Positions 11,126 to 22,094 of a DNA stretch of 64,000 nt are shown here, piece after piece. The notes under the pieces were generated by a model. That model made no database searches. It worked only from the letters and a program-made list of their open reading frames with translations, and was not told where the DNA came from. Made by a program: the position numbers and the translations under genes. The DNA comes from Dryococelus australis (Eukaryota; Arthropoda; Insecta; Phasmatodea; Phasmatidae), in assembly GCA_029891345.1 (NCBI GenBank), contig CM056993.1:228995265-229059264 (forward strand), written 5' to 3'. The first letter of the stretch is position 1. Every line of letters begins with the position of its first letter.

Positions 11126-11793
11126 GTGAAGACAGCAGCTACAGAGGAAAAGACGTTGAATAACTGTATTCATATTCCTTCGCTGTGTTTTTGCACACTA
11201 CAAAACATGTATTATGTTCTGACCTCTTACAGGACTCATGCTGCTGCATTGTTTTGTTTTACGTCTATTTCTTGGAAATTACATTTTCTATGCCTATCTG
11301 CTCCGGCAAGCCCGGTTCCCAAGAGGTACAAACTTTCCAGCCAAAATGGTGTTATTTCGGCTGGCCATCAGCGTACCCATCACGTACCTAAGCCGACTGG
11401 GAGGGATTCGAGGACGGTATTTTATGACTACCTGTCGTGCCCTATAGGTCCTCCCTTCTGCAGAACAGAAGCGTTGTCAGTCTTTCCATAGAAGTCGACG
11501 GCGAAGCTGTGAAAGGTGTCCACAAGCAGGTCGTTCTAAATGATATTCCGGCAAATTGCGCAGTACCCAAAACTGGAGGACTTGGACTCAAACACTGGTG
11601 GAGACATTTCCTGCTGGTCGAATCCATGTTCCCAGCATATTCCTATGCTGTAATCGGTTCAAGCAAGAAAAGCGATGTTCCGAGAAACCAAAGATGCATA
11701 ACTTTGTATCGTTGTAGAGGGCAGATACAAAGAGTTGGAGGGGGGCATTTTGAGAGGATGCATCCCACTTTACCTATTCTGCATATAATCTAA
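11126..11793 (+). other. Unrecognised cluster of overlapping open frames
   Basis: Frames of 121 codons (11126-11491), 69 codons (11238-11447) and 118 codons (11437-11793) overlap on the plus strand in a stretch with balanced base composition. I recognise no domain in any of them. The density of open frames against an AT-rich background suggests old coding DNA, either a processed pseudogene or a transposon fragment. No poly(A) tail or terminal repeats are visible. No function is proposed. Confidence 0.25.
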
Positions 11794-13017
11794 CGTTTGG
11801 GGATATATGTTAGATAAGAATAATTTAAAGATTATCAGTAACTGTAATTATTAAGACATTTATTATAAGTTCACTTTCGTAATTTCACGTAGCCTTATTG
11901 CAGTAGATATTGAAAATATCTTTAATTGAATTGTGAAGTTTGAAATTATTCTCATTTATATAAAAAAATTTTCAAATTTGTCTAATCCACCCGAGCATAT
12001 ATTTGAGTAATGACAGGGGAGAACCAGTAAATCTGCGAAACTCGTTTCAACGTTGTTAAATATATTTCGTTCGTTAATGGTAATTTTTCTTGCAGTTATA
12101 AAATTCCATACTCCTGAACTTAAGCCCCTATCACCCTTCACTAGTTGTTTTACCCACTTGTGATCCTTGGTTATTGTATGTTATTGTTTTAAAAAGTAAT
12201 AGTTAACGACTTGCAATTCTTCCTTTTTGTGTAATGCATTGATTGAAAGTTTGTAGCATTCACCCGACAGTACAGTGTTGTTTATTCCGAGGTGTCATTT
12301 TGCAGCATGCTCTGTATTATATCAGAAATAATGTGTGCTAGCTCTTTTTTATTTTTCTCAGAAAATAAGTGAAATATTCTTTCGGAGATAACTATATTTA
12401 CTAACATCGTTGACATGAGAAAATATTGCTCCCAATCCTCTAATGCATACCATTATTGAGTGATTTCGATTGAATATATGTTATCGTAAAATTACTGTTC
12501 TACAAAGATACTGAGAAGTAGGAAATACGGTTTAGTTATAGTTTAGCACAAGCAAAATTTAATATTTAATAAATATTATAAACATGATTAATTGTTTTGC
12601 TATATGATTTAAGTTATAACGTGGGATTATATGTGAGTATTGGTAACTGCAAATAAGTAGGAAAAACACCGCACAATTTGGCGTAGAAACTGTTTGAATA
12701 ATAATTTTTTCCAAGATATAAACAGCGTGGAAAGTCCGTTCACAGTAAAGGAAATAAACACATCGTCAGCTGGACCATATGATTCTGCTAGTACAAAAAA
12801 AGCAGCTGTGATTGTGTATTGCCATGTACGTAGTCTGTGTTATTAAGTTCATTTCAATTACATGCATCCTTCTTGGTTGTGTATTTTTCACAAACGTTAG
12901 TGTACATACCTGTTATTTATATCTGTGATTTTGTCACAGTAACAAAATATAGCGAGAAAAGGTACAGATGTAACAGTCGTAATGATTGCAATACCAGCGT
13001 AGATTTGAAAACACCTA

Positions 13018-13071
<54 letters not shown>

Positions 13072-13584
13072 AGAAAAATTTATTATAATAATTCGTTAAC
13101 CGAGGTCTTGACATTTTATGTGGGAATGAATATAGGATTGTATTTATTACTTAGAAAATAATTTTAACAAATAATAAATTATGAAGAAATACGTTTGTTT
13201 AGGAGGTTGGGTGTCCGAGTATAGTTTTTCTCCCTCCAAAAATTGTGATAACCTCTTTCTATCAAAGCCAGAGGGCTATTGTTACCCTGCCAAAACGTTC
13301 TTGGCTTTACGTCACATCCGTATTTCATTTATTCGCAAAAGCTGTATGTTACTCGTACTCACTTCACTTCATTCCCCTTTCACCCATTCAGCATACTCAG
13401 CGACCATCCCCATTCTTAACAACATTTACCAACTGTATTAAATCTCAACACTCCCTTCTCCCACACCGATAGTAAACAGCCCCCTTTCATAGTCTGTAAC
13501 TCCCCAGAGAGCGCTTCTCACCTTCCCCTTAATCTTAGTCGCATATGTTTGATGTTGGACTATGCAATCCATCCCTCTATTATA
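11794..13584. other. Unannotated AT-rich sequence with a TA microsatellite
   Basis: A (TA)n tract occupies about 13019-13067. Nothing else is supported. Confidence 0.4.
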
Positions 13585-13812
13585 GACTGTTGAAGGTAAA
13601 GTGAGCACAAGGCCATTCTAAATTTTTCCTTTCATCTAATTTCCATCTTCCTGCTACTTTTTAATATAAAGATTGCAATGCGACCAATAAACACAGTGCA
13701 TACTTTTCGTCACCCTCAAAATTTAATTCCTTAAGCTGCAATATGATATATTTATTAGTAATGCCTGTTGGGAGGGCCTTAAAAAGTGCTCACTTTACCG
13801 TGAACAGCCTTA
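13583..13812 (-). mobile_element. MITE family A, copy 2
   Basis: The right end (in plus orientation) is GGGAGGGCCTTAAAAAGTGC...GTGAACAGCCT, almost identical to the terminal repeat of the intact copy at 34313-34550. The left end is diverged (TAGACTGTTGAAGGTAAAGTG). Interior blocks, including CATCTTCCTGCT, CCAATAAACACAGTGCATAC and TATATTTATTAGTAATGCCTG, are the reverse complement of the 34.3-kb copy. TA lies outside both ends. Confidence 0.85.
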
Positions 13813-14985
13813 CATTCGCAATGACTAGGAAAACTTCCATGTTTGTCACACTTCTCAAGCATTTGTAAGGCGACGAACCTACAAGTGGCCGGTATTATTT
13901 ACAGAAAAGGCTAGCAGAGTGGAATTTATTACAACCATCTTTGCATAGGGAATACTAAGGCTCTGTCAACACTGGACAAACCAATGTTTCTGTAACTACC
14001 AAATGAGTAGAACTAGAAATTTTTGCGAAAAAATTCTAAGCCCATAGTAGACTTCAATACTCTAAGCACAAGCAGAACAGTTTATTTGAAAATATTACTT
14101 GAAAATATCTGTTAAGCTCATCTCTAATCGCTCTGCTGTACCAGGCATAGGCTGGGGCTTGCTTGGGAAAGGTCAACTGCAGGGAGCTGGACACCGAATA
14201 GGGTCGACTGGTCCACTAATTTCGTGTACATCATTCCCCGACATTATAAACAAAATATTTTTGTCGAAGTAAACAGATTGTTTTTCATTGCACATAATGA
14301 ATACTTTTTGATATGAAGTAATATTAATTTTAAATGTTAATATTACACAAGTTAAGTAGTAAGCGATTACGGTAAACGATTAGGAAAAAAATATCAGCGC
14401 AATATTTTTACGTCTTGTTGTATTACTTGAATAATTCTAGATGGATTTGGGTCTAATAATTAGCAAATACCATATATATCACTGTTTTGCTATAAACATT
14501 TTCATTATATCTATATCTATAACCGAATGTGGTGTAATAAATTAGCATAATGTATAAAACAACTTTTACGGGCTCGTGAATTAACATAGCTGCGTAGTTC
14601 ATATGGTTAGGTTCCGGCTTTTCAATCAATAGATGACATATGGAATTCTCGCACTCCCAGGGTTTTCTGAGTAAACTTAAAATTTTCTAGAAGTGATAGC
14701 ACGTTGTATCGCAACAGCACGACACCAACGCATCTAGCAGGCAACAGGGGAAACAGGACAATCAACTGCTACAATTCCTAGCTGATGATACCGGAAACAA
14801 AACTGCTGCGTGGAGGTGTAGCCAACTTGTAAATTTAAAATGTGTTATTATGATGTCGCCTGCCTTCGACACCACCATATAGTGGTTCGTTGATTAATAT
14901 GGCAGTGTCCTCTCTTGATATGCTTTACTTACTCTGTGGTCAACTGTGGCATTAGTGGAATTCTCTGTCGCGTTTACTGAGCATA
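13813..14985. other. Unannotated AT-rich sequence
   Basis: No gene, RNA or repeat could be supported. Confidence 0.4.
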
Positions 14986-14989
14986 GCTC

Positions 14990-15475
14990 AATCCTTTATC
15001 CTTATAATGCCTGCTGATAAAGAGAGAGGTCGTATACGACCGTCTGGTGGGTTACCCTTCGAATGTGGCCAGGCAACAGCACACATATGGTGAGTGCCGA
15101 GACGATGTGTATGCGACCGCAACACTCAGGAACACAGCCTAGAATCACGGTATGGGGAACCATAACTTACAATGCCCGTTCTACTATGGCATTGGATAAG
15201 CGAACACTGAACAGTTCAAGGCACATCCGTAACATCGTCTGTAACGTTCTGTAACCTTTCGCGCAGCAAAAAGGGCATGCAGGTATTACCACAACAGGAC
15301 AGTGCCAGTTCACTTACCATTCGCCTAGTTCAGAGCGCCGTGAAGGGCCGTTTGTAAACTCCCCTGGCCACCACACCTCTTCTTTCGGCATCGTCGACAA
15401 GCCTTGCGCAGTAGCGCTACCAAGTGGAGTATGCACGGAACTTTATTCCGAAAATTGATATCCGTCACCGCTAAG
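14990..15475 (+). pseudogene. Tc1-like transposase relic
   Basis: A plus-strand frame at 15063-15254 reads RITVWGTITYNARSTMAL followed by a KRTLNSSRHIRNIV-type segment. This is the pattern of Tc1 transposases around the core VMVWGAIS block. After a stop, another frame at about 15270-15360 reads VLPQQDSASSLTIRLVQSAVK, which fits the F-QQD-N-A-PHTA block carrying the second catalytic Asp. A TPLATTPLL-like remnant, where the family has LPWPA.SPDLSPIE, follows. The final acidic residue is not recognisable. Multiple frame breaks make it non-functional. A family B MITE begins about 40 bp downstream. Confidence 0.6.
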
Positions 15476-15512
15476 ATCGTTTGCATGCGATTTATGGACG
15501 GCATTGCTGCTA

Positions 15513-15915
15513 TAGGCTGTTCACGGTAAAATGAGCACTTTTGAAAGCACTGCTTAACATCTACTTGTGTACACGTCGTGTGTACACATGTTATGAAAAA
15601 TTTACATTCCCATTGGTCTCACCACTTCATTCATGCGTAGGTCAAGTGAAACTGTGAAATTATTAGAAAAGTAAATATTGTAAAAATCTGCTTATTTTAT
15701 ATTTCAATGCATATAAAAACAGATAAAGCGATAGAAATAATTTAAGTTATCACTATTTATTTGACGTTAATATATGGAATTATTTTCCCCTCCATCATTA
15801 CCAACTTTTCTGGGCACATGTCACTCATTGCACCCGTTAAAATACATGCTGGTAGGAGCAGTGACTTTTTCCTAAGGTTGATTTTGAAAGTGCCCACTTT
15901 ATCGTAAACAGTCTT
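15513..15915 (+). mobile_element. MITE family B, copy 2
   Basis: It starts TAGGCTGTTCACGGTAAAATG after a TA. It ends AGTGCCCACTTTATCGTAAACAGTCT next to TTA, so the terminal repeats are recognisable over about 30 bp. The interior of about 340 bp matches the copies at 3107-3743 (once the insert is removed) and 17337-17753, but not family A. No coding capacity. Confidence 0.85.
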
Positions 15916-17336
15916 TACAAGAGAATATACGAGATATTGGAAATGTCAACAGTCTACGACACGCCCAGCAGACCCTCATCACAACACAGTGTGCGAATAA
16001 ATCTCAGCCTCCTGAAACAACAGCTTCAACGATGCTCGTTTTTTTTATTATTTTGCACCACTCATTAGTACCAACCACTGAAAAAAATTGCTTTATTTAT
16101 CTTTAGGATTAAGGTGAAACAATTGCCCTTTATCTTATGTGGGTTATCATCCACGCAGATACTCTTAGGCAATACGTCTGGTTTTAACTGTATAAAAACG
16201 TATGCTTGCAATTATCTAATAGAATTTTAAGTCGCCATTATTATTGTGTTGCCATAGAACTATAACTTATGCTTCTTGTGTGAGCATATTTTTAAAGACT
16301 AAGCTGAGTTTGAGAGATAAAAATTATTTGAAAACAAATATTAAATTTTACAATGTGTTCGTGATATTTCTGTTTTAATACTTGATAACGTGTCGAACAA
16401 CGAAAAATAACGAATCCATTATCCAAGGACATTTTAAAGTTCTTCGGAATATGTAAAACAGAGCCTAGTTAACACGTTCTAGAGAAGCATGTAACATAAA
16501 TTCTAAATTGAGTACATTTTGCGCAACAGCTTTCAAATGTCACACGGTAAAATGATTTAACCTAACATTCTGTTTCATTTTTCTCACTGGCCACTATGTG
16601 CTTGTCATGTTGCTTAAGTCGGTATACAAACGAACCAGTACAGGCAACGCGACATTCCACCTTACCTTTCCTGGAGAATGTAAACATAAATATACTGTAT
16701 CTTTAGGTAAATGTCCGGCTACGAATTATTCGCATGCCACTTACTATTTTTGTGTGCTAAATATGGACACTAGGAATTCCAGCTTCTATTGCAAGAGTGG
16801 AGATGGGGTTGATAAAAAAAACATACTCATGCGTCATAGTGACTCCTAAGTTGTTACCGAAATGATATTAAAAATATGTTTAGTAAAACATATTAATAAC
16901 TGATTTAGCAGCCGTGAAGAATCGCGCCTTTTCCCAAGAAAAATATTAAATTAAAACCTCTTCGCACGGTTTTCCAGTACTGAATATACAATAAATTTTA
17001 AGACCCTATATTCTAGCGAAAATCGTATTATGGAGGTCACAAATGAACGTTCTTCCATATTAGTGTTTTTGTATTGGCTCCAGCAAGCAAAATAAATGAA
17101 ATAATGTCTTAACTTCGGTCTCTGACGACATAGGAATTGATATCGCTTAAAAAATGCCATTATAGTTTTAGTAACTACGTATATTTTAATGTACTCTTAT
17201 CGGCCAAGTTTAAAGGTGGAGAGCAATTTCCTAATTTTTTCACCCTTACCTGCAGATCCAACACTGCAACAACGCCAGACGTAGATAAGTGTCTTAGTTT
17301 AACTACACATAGAAAATACGCACATGCTAGAACTGT
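15916..17336. other. Unannotated AT-rich sequence
   Basis: An 83-codon open frame (16598-16849, plus) matches no protein I know. No repeat structure was seen. Confidence 0.4.
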
Positions 17337-17753
17337 TAAAGTCTCTTCACAGTAATCAGTGCTTTTAAAAGCCCTGCTGAAGATGTACTTGCATGCACGT
17401 CTTGTATTCTTCCACCACATGTAAAATTAACTTTGTCATGGGCATCACAACTTTATTCGTGCGTCTGTCAAGTGAAGCTCAGATATTATTAGAAAAGAAA
17501 ATATTTTACAAATCTGTGTATTCTTACACTTACATGCATAAAAAATAAAACAAAATAAATAATTTCAGTGTTCCACAATGTTGACCAAACACGTTTAATT
17601 CGTCGCTAAGACATGGAACTACTTTCCGTCCGTCGTTACCAACTTGACTGGGCGCATGCCGGTAAGTCTGGCCGTTAAAATAGATGCAGGTAGGAGCAGT
17701 AAACTGTTTAATATGTTGATCTCAGAAGTGCTGGGGTAATAGTGAACAAGTTA
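17337..17753 (+). mobile_element. MITE family B, copy 3 (diverged ends)
   Basis: The interior follows the family B order: AAGATGTACTTGCATGCACGTC, CACATGTAAAATTAAC, GCGTCTGTCAAGTGAAGCTC, ACCAACTTGACTGGGCGCATG, and GATGCAGGTAGGAGCAGT. The ends are eroded to TCTCTTCACAGTAATCAGTGC on the left and CTGGGGTAATAGTGAACAAG on the right. This is an older copy than the one at 15.5 kb. Confidence 0.75.
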
Positions 17754-18619
17754 TAGTTTGGAATGTTTAGTGGCACCTACCTCGGCACTTCTTGCTTCCT
17801 TGGTAAGGATACAGCCAGCCCCAGACAGACTTGTTTCCAAACATGAGCGATGTTCAGCTACACCACATACAGTACTCTCCAACCCTCGCACTAATTCACA
17901 TTTCCGTGCAGAAGAAGAGGTCAGTTTCTACAGCCGCCACAAGCTAACGTGTAGTTACTGTGTCTATACTCAACCAGAAGAATAAAGATACACTCTCTAT
18001 CTTATCAGCTCTGCTAAGATAAGCGTCGGTGGACTTTGCCGAGGCATAGAATAATATGAAGACTGATTGTGATGATTATATGTCACACAAAATCTACACT
18101 TTCCCGAAAGATGCAGTAGTCGAAAAGCGCTGCAGTATCCTTTGACAACGTCAAAGTGCCACAGAGGGAAGTTTAAATAAGACAATTCTACAGTTCATCG
18201 AGATTGCTTTGAAGATTGCGCATTAAGTAAACAGAAAGTCATATATTTTGTTTCAGTTTTGTACTCGTGTGTATACTGTGAGCAGTTCCGAGAGTTTACG
18301 ATACAGAATATATGCACTAACAATTTTTTGGCAAATGTATACTTGTGCGTGTATGTAAACTAATAAAACGGAATTCACTACATGATGAAACAGCGAATTG
18401 TAATTTTATTTTGAACCATCTACAGAACTTAATTAAATCGTGCTGTTTGTTCGTCTGAAGTCTGAATGGGAGTTGTGCCGATTTATATTCTTGTTCTTTT
18501 AAAGAAATATTGTTTTTGCAACAGAGGAAGAACTTGAAAAGTGAAAATATTAACTACTTAAGCCATTGCAGTACAGAAATCTTTCTTGGCGTGCTATGCT
18601 GAACTTTATTGTAAAAAAA
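17754..18619. other. Unannotated sequence
   Basis: No supported gene. A short open frame at 17758-17985 matches nothing I recognise. Confidence 0.4.
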
Positions 18620-19075
18620 TTTGAGGCAAAATTCCCTTACATGTAAGGGAAGCTAATCACCTCTACGTGTAAGGTACAAATACCTCTTAATTGCAGAGTA
18701 AAATTACATAACAAGTAAAGTACTATTCCCTAATCGCACGGGAAAAGTACCTGACAAAAGTGTGGGAAAAATACCATAAAAGTAAGGGGAAGTAACGGCG
18801 TCAGTGAATATTAGCGTGTTAAACGATTGTTTCTTCCGCCCATCTCCCCCCCCCCCACTTAGCTATTGAGACAATGCTGAAGAGATTCACGCGTCGTAAG
18901 GTAAGTTTCCCACCCATGTACAGGGTTTTCCACTACCATGTACGTGAAATTTACTCCAGAGTGCGGTAGCCTAATTTTACCTTACCTGTAAGGAAAACTA
19001 TGATCCCCCCACAAGTTTGCGAATATTACCTTACACTTGTCAAGTAATTTTACCATTATTCTTTACAGTGTTGAT
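18620..19075. repeat. Array of short palindromic and degenerate GTAAGG/CCTTAC repeats
   Basis: A perfect 20-bp palindrome, TTCCCTTACATGTAAGGGAA, lies at 18632-18651. Related half-sites recur, with GTAAGG or CCTTAC plus TACC boundaries spaced about 22-40 bp apart. Examples are ACGTGTAAGGTAC, AAAAGTAAGGGGAAGTA, CGTAAGGTAAGTTTCCC, TTACCTTACCTGTAAGGAAA and ATTACCTTACACTTG. The motif appears on both strands, so the region is not a simple tandem. A C tract at about 18847-18856 lies in its middle. Confidence 0.6.
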
Positions 19076-19194
19076 TTTAAAAGCGAAGACTACCGCTTGA
19101 GAGTGGCCATTTCCTCACGAAGGTCGTGGGCTGAGGACGGTCGGAAGTCCACTGGGCGACTACACCAGCATGCAAGCCGGGCATTGGAGTGATG

Positions 19195-19445
19195 TTCGCC
19201 TGGAATGTTAGAGCTAGTGAGTGAAGGGATTTGGATGGCTCTTAACATCGTGGTCTTGAGAGCCGATGAGGGTGATTGAAGGGGGTATGGAGCAGCGCAG
19301 GAATGAAGAAGCGGGGGAAAAGGGAGATCCCCGAGAAAACCCGCCGACCAGCGGCATCGTCCGGTACGATTCCCCACATGCGAAAATCCGGAGTGACCCA
19401 GCCGGGGATTGAACTCGGATTGCATTGGTGGGAGGCAAGCAAGCT
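19195..19445 (-). mobile_element. SINE family S1, copy 2
   Basis: On the minus strand the head reads GCGGTTAGCTTGCTTGCCTC and then a B-box-like GAGTTCAATCCCCGGC. The family body follows: GGGGAATCGTACCGGACGATG, CCGCTGGTCGGCGGGTTTTC, TCATTCCTGCGCTGCTCCATA, and a tail of CTCAAGACCACGATGTTAAG followed by AACCATC-like sequence. Overlapping open frames of up to 114 codons are artefacts. Confidence 0.85.
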
Positions 19446-19499
19446 AACCGCGTTAGTTTTGTGGCAGTTGAGTTTGAGTTGGACGTTTTTGTCGGCGCT

Positions 19500-19700
19500 T
19501 AGCATTGTGGCCTTTATTGAGCGCAGGTTAAAGTGAACCGAGGTGAAGATGGAGCAGTGGTAGGATGCAGGGACAGTGAAACGCAAGTTTCCGATAAAAC
19601 TCGCCTGTCAAACTCAACGTCCGCCATGTTTTCCACATGAAAAAATTCCGGGTGAGCCAAGTTTAACTCCTGCACCACCGCAGCCCCCCGGTAGTGGCAG
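19500..19700 (-). mobile_element. Strongly diverged SINE S1-like copy adjoining copy 2
   Basis: The block order AAGATGGAGCAGTGGTAGGATGC, a GAAACGCAAG.TTCC.GATAAAACTCGCC segment, CCACATGAAAAAATTCCGGGTGAGCC and AGTTTAACTCCTGC parallels the neighbouring S1 copy in the same orientation, with many changes. It could be an older insertion or a partial duplication. Confidence 0.45.
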
Positions 19701-20299
19701 CAGTCGTGTTGTGGTTATTTCGGCACGGAAGAGAAGGAGTAACTCATATATTATAATGCTAACTGACGCGAAGAATGCGCCATGCCGATTGTAAATCAGC
19801 TATTTAATTTTTTTATGTAGAGTAAGCCATACGAGTACGGCTCCGTTCAACTCATGTTACAACACGCCGACCAACAACCAGAGCCTACATGCGTCAACAC
19901 TTACAGCTGCGCCTGTCGATAATATATAGTGTATGAAATGCATAGTTATAAATATGTAGGCCTCGTTGTTCCTAAGCACTTGGATATTCGTACCACATAA
20001 GTTTTTCACTAGTGTAAACAATTTTCTTTATGTACGGAGATTTTTTTTTTTTACAATTGCCAAACTTTTGTAAAAAACGCAATAATAAAACTTTAATTTT
20101 TTTCTGTTACAAAAGCTGTTTTCGTATAACGTCTAAAAAAAAATGTTTGTGCTTACTCTTAATCATTTTAAGTCACAAAGTCAAAATTAATGTTTTATTC
20201 TATGATAAGGTTTTCACTTAAAACAAGCGAATGTGTTCAGGAATTACGTGATATTGAATAATATTCACTGGAATTTAAAAAGAAAATGTTTACTTGTAC
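19701..20299. other. Unannotated sequence
   Basis: No supported feature. The right part is AT-rich with short T runs. Confidence 0.4.
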
Positions 20300-20533
20300 A
20301 GGCTGTTCACTGTAAGGCGAGCACTTTTGAGGCCCTAATTACTTTTTTCTTTCGGCAGTTTTTTATCCTTTAACTACCTTTCTAAATAACTTTTGCCATA
20401 AAAGTAAATGAAAATAAACAGTGTGTGCATATTCCACCGCACTTTGAAATTAACGTATTAGGTTATAATAAAACGTATTTATTGCCTAGTTCCAGATGAG
20501 AGGGCTTTCAAAAGTGCTCTTTCCGTTGTTGGA
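20300..20533 (-). mobile_element. MITE family A, copy 3 (right end eroded)
   Basis: It starts AGGCTGTTCACTGTAAGGCG and ends with a damaged AAAAGTGCTCTTTCCGTTG. Interior blocks such as AAATAAACAGTGTGTGCATA and CGTATTTATTGCC follow the orientation of copy 2. Confidence 0.7.
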
Positions 20534-22090
20534 AAGTTTGTTGCGCTTTAGCGCACTAGTTTTCACGTGAAAGACATGCAGGCTCACATGATAATGCAAC
20601 TGAGTATTCCGTTTAGCCAAATATTTTTTGTAGCTAACCGAACAGACTGCAATAATATATTTGTATGTGTGTAATGCTATGTTTAATCAAAAACTCTGTA
20701 AATGTGCAACCCAACTTCAGAATTTAAACGTTATTCTGAAGTACCAGTAATTCTTCGCATTCTTAATATATGTTCTTTCAAAGACGTGACATCATTATAA
20801 CTTTCCACATGTCAATGTATATCAGAATTACATTATCAAAAGAAGAAGGAACATCGTTAACCAAAGTGGCCGTGCTGAGAAATAATTGCGACTAGTCAAA
20901 ATTCGCTTCTGGGTAGATCCTCGATGCCTCAGGTGTTATATTTCTTCTAATGAAAGCTTATAAATATATGAAATGTATGTCCTCTAAGTAGAGATAAGAA
21001 AGTTTCGCGAGTTCATTGGACGGCCACAGGATAAACTCTACAGATCTATATACACCCCAGATATCGTAAATTTTCCCTTGGCTTGTGACTTTATGATGAG
21101 CGCTTTGTCCTATGTACTAGATTGTACGTTATTCGCTCTGTCTCTTTGTATAGTCTTTCCGTGGTTTCATCATACTTTCTGAATCGAACGTTAAAAAAGC
21201 CACCCCATATATGACGTGTTTGGTTGATAGCTAAATATTCCATGTATCACAAGACTATTATACTTCTGTAACATAAATGTACCTTATTATTCATTAAATT
21301 AAACTTTTAATATTTTTTTTAAAATTATATTTAATTTATAATTAAGATGAATAAATACAGCGTGAGAACGCGTGTGTTGGTGATGCCTAGAAAGGAACAG
21401 TTCTTATGCAAATTATTATTATTAAATTGAGTGCGCAAGAATGCAGTGCGTTGTCCCTTTGGTGTAATTATCTAAAATGAGCTAAGCTTTGTTTGCATGA
21501 GGGGGAGGAATATCTTGGAAGTAGAAAATTAGCAGGGCTTCAGAAACGTTGGAAGTAATTATGAATGGACTATACAAACTATTACACATATTACCAGACT
21601 TACGTTGCATACGAAAGAAGAATGCATACAGTTTGAAAAACTGAAATATTTTGATAAATTTCACTTAATTACATAAATGTTAAAAAAAATCAATAAATAA
21701 TTGTATATAAATTACGAATGGATCAGAAAACACATTTTGCAAGAAAACGTATATCAAGTAGGTCACTCATAATAATTAATATGGTCGTGTATTAATATTA
21801 GGAAATATAATTTTTTTAATTATTGAATTTATGCACAGCCATTTCAGGCATATTAGTTATAATTTTTATAAATGAAACGGATTTGAATAAAATCAATTAA
21901 CGAAAGTATTTGTAAACATTACTACTACATTCGTGCTACATAAAACCGGAGTAATAATTATGATCGTCTTGCCTAATGTACGAGAGTTAAGTGCCCTGAG
22001 ATTAAAGGCAACTAGACATTCGATGCGAGTAACTACATCACACGCAATTCTAGGCCACAGCTCGTAATTTATAAATAACTTCAGCCAGAC
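20534..22090. other. Unannotated AT-rich sequence
   Basis: No gene, RNA or repeat could be supported. Confidence 0.4.
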
Positions 22091-22094
22091 GGCA

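Noticed and set aside
19090..19586. Overlapping open frames of 74-114 codons
   Set aside because: They lie across the SINE copy and differ between copies, with no conserved protein.
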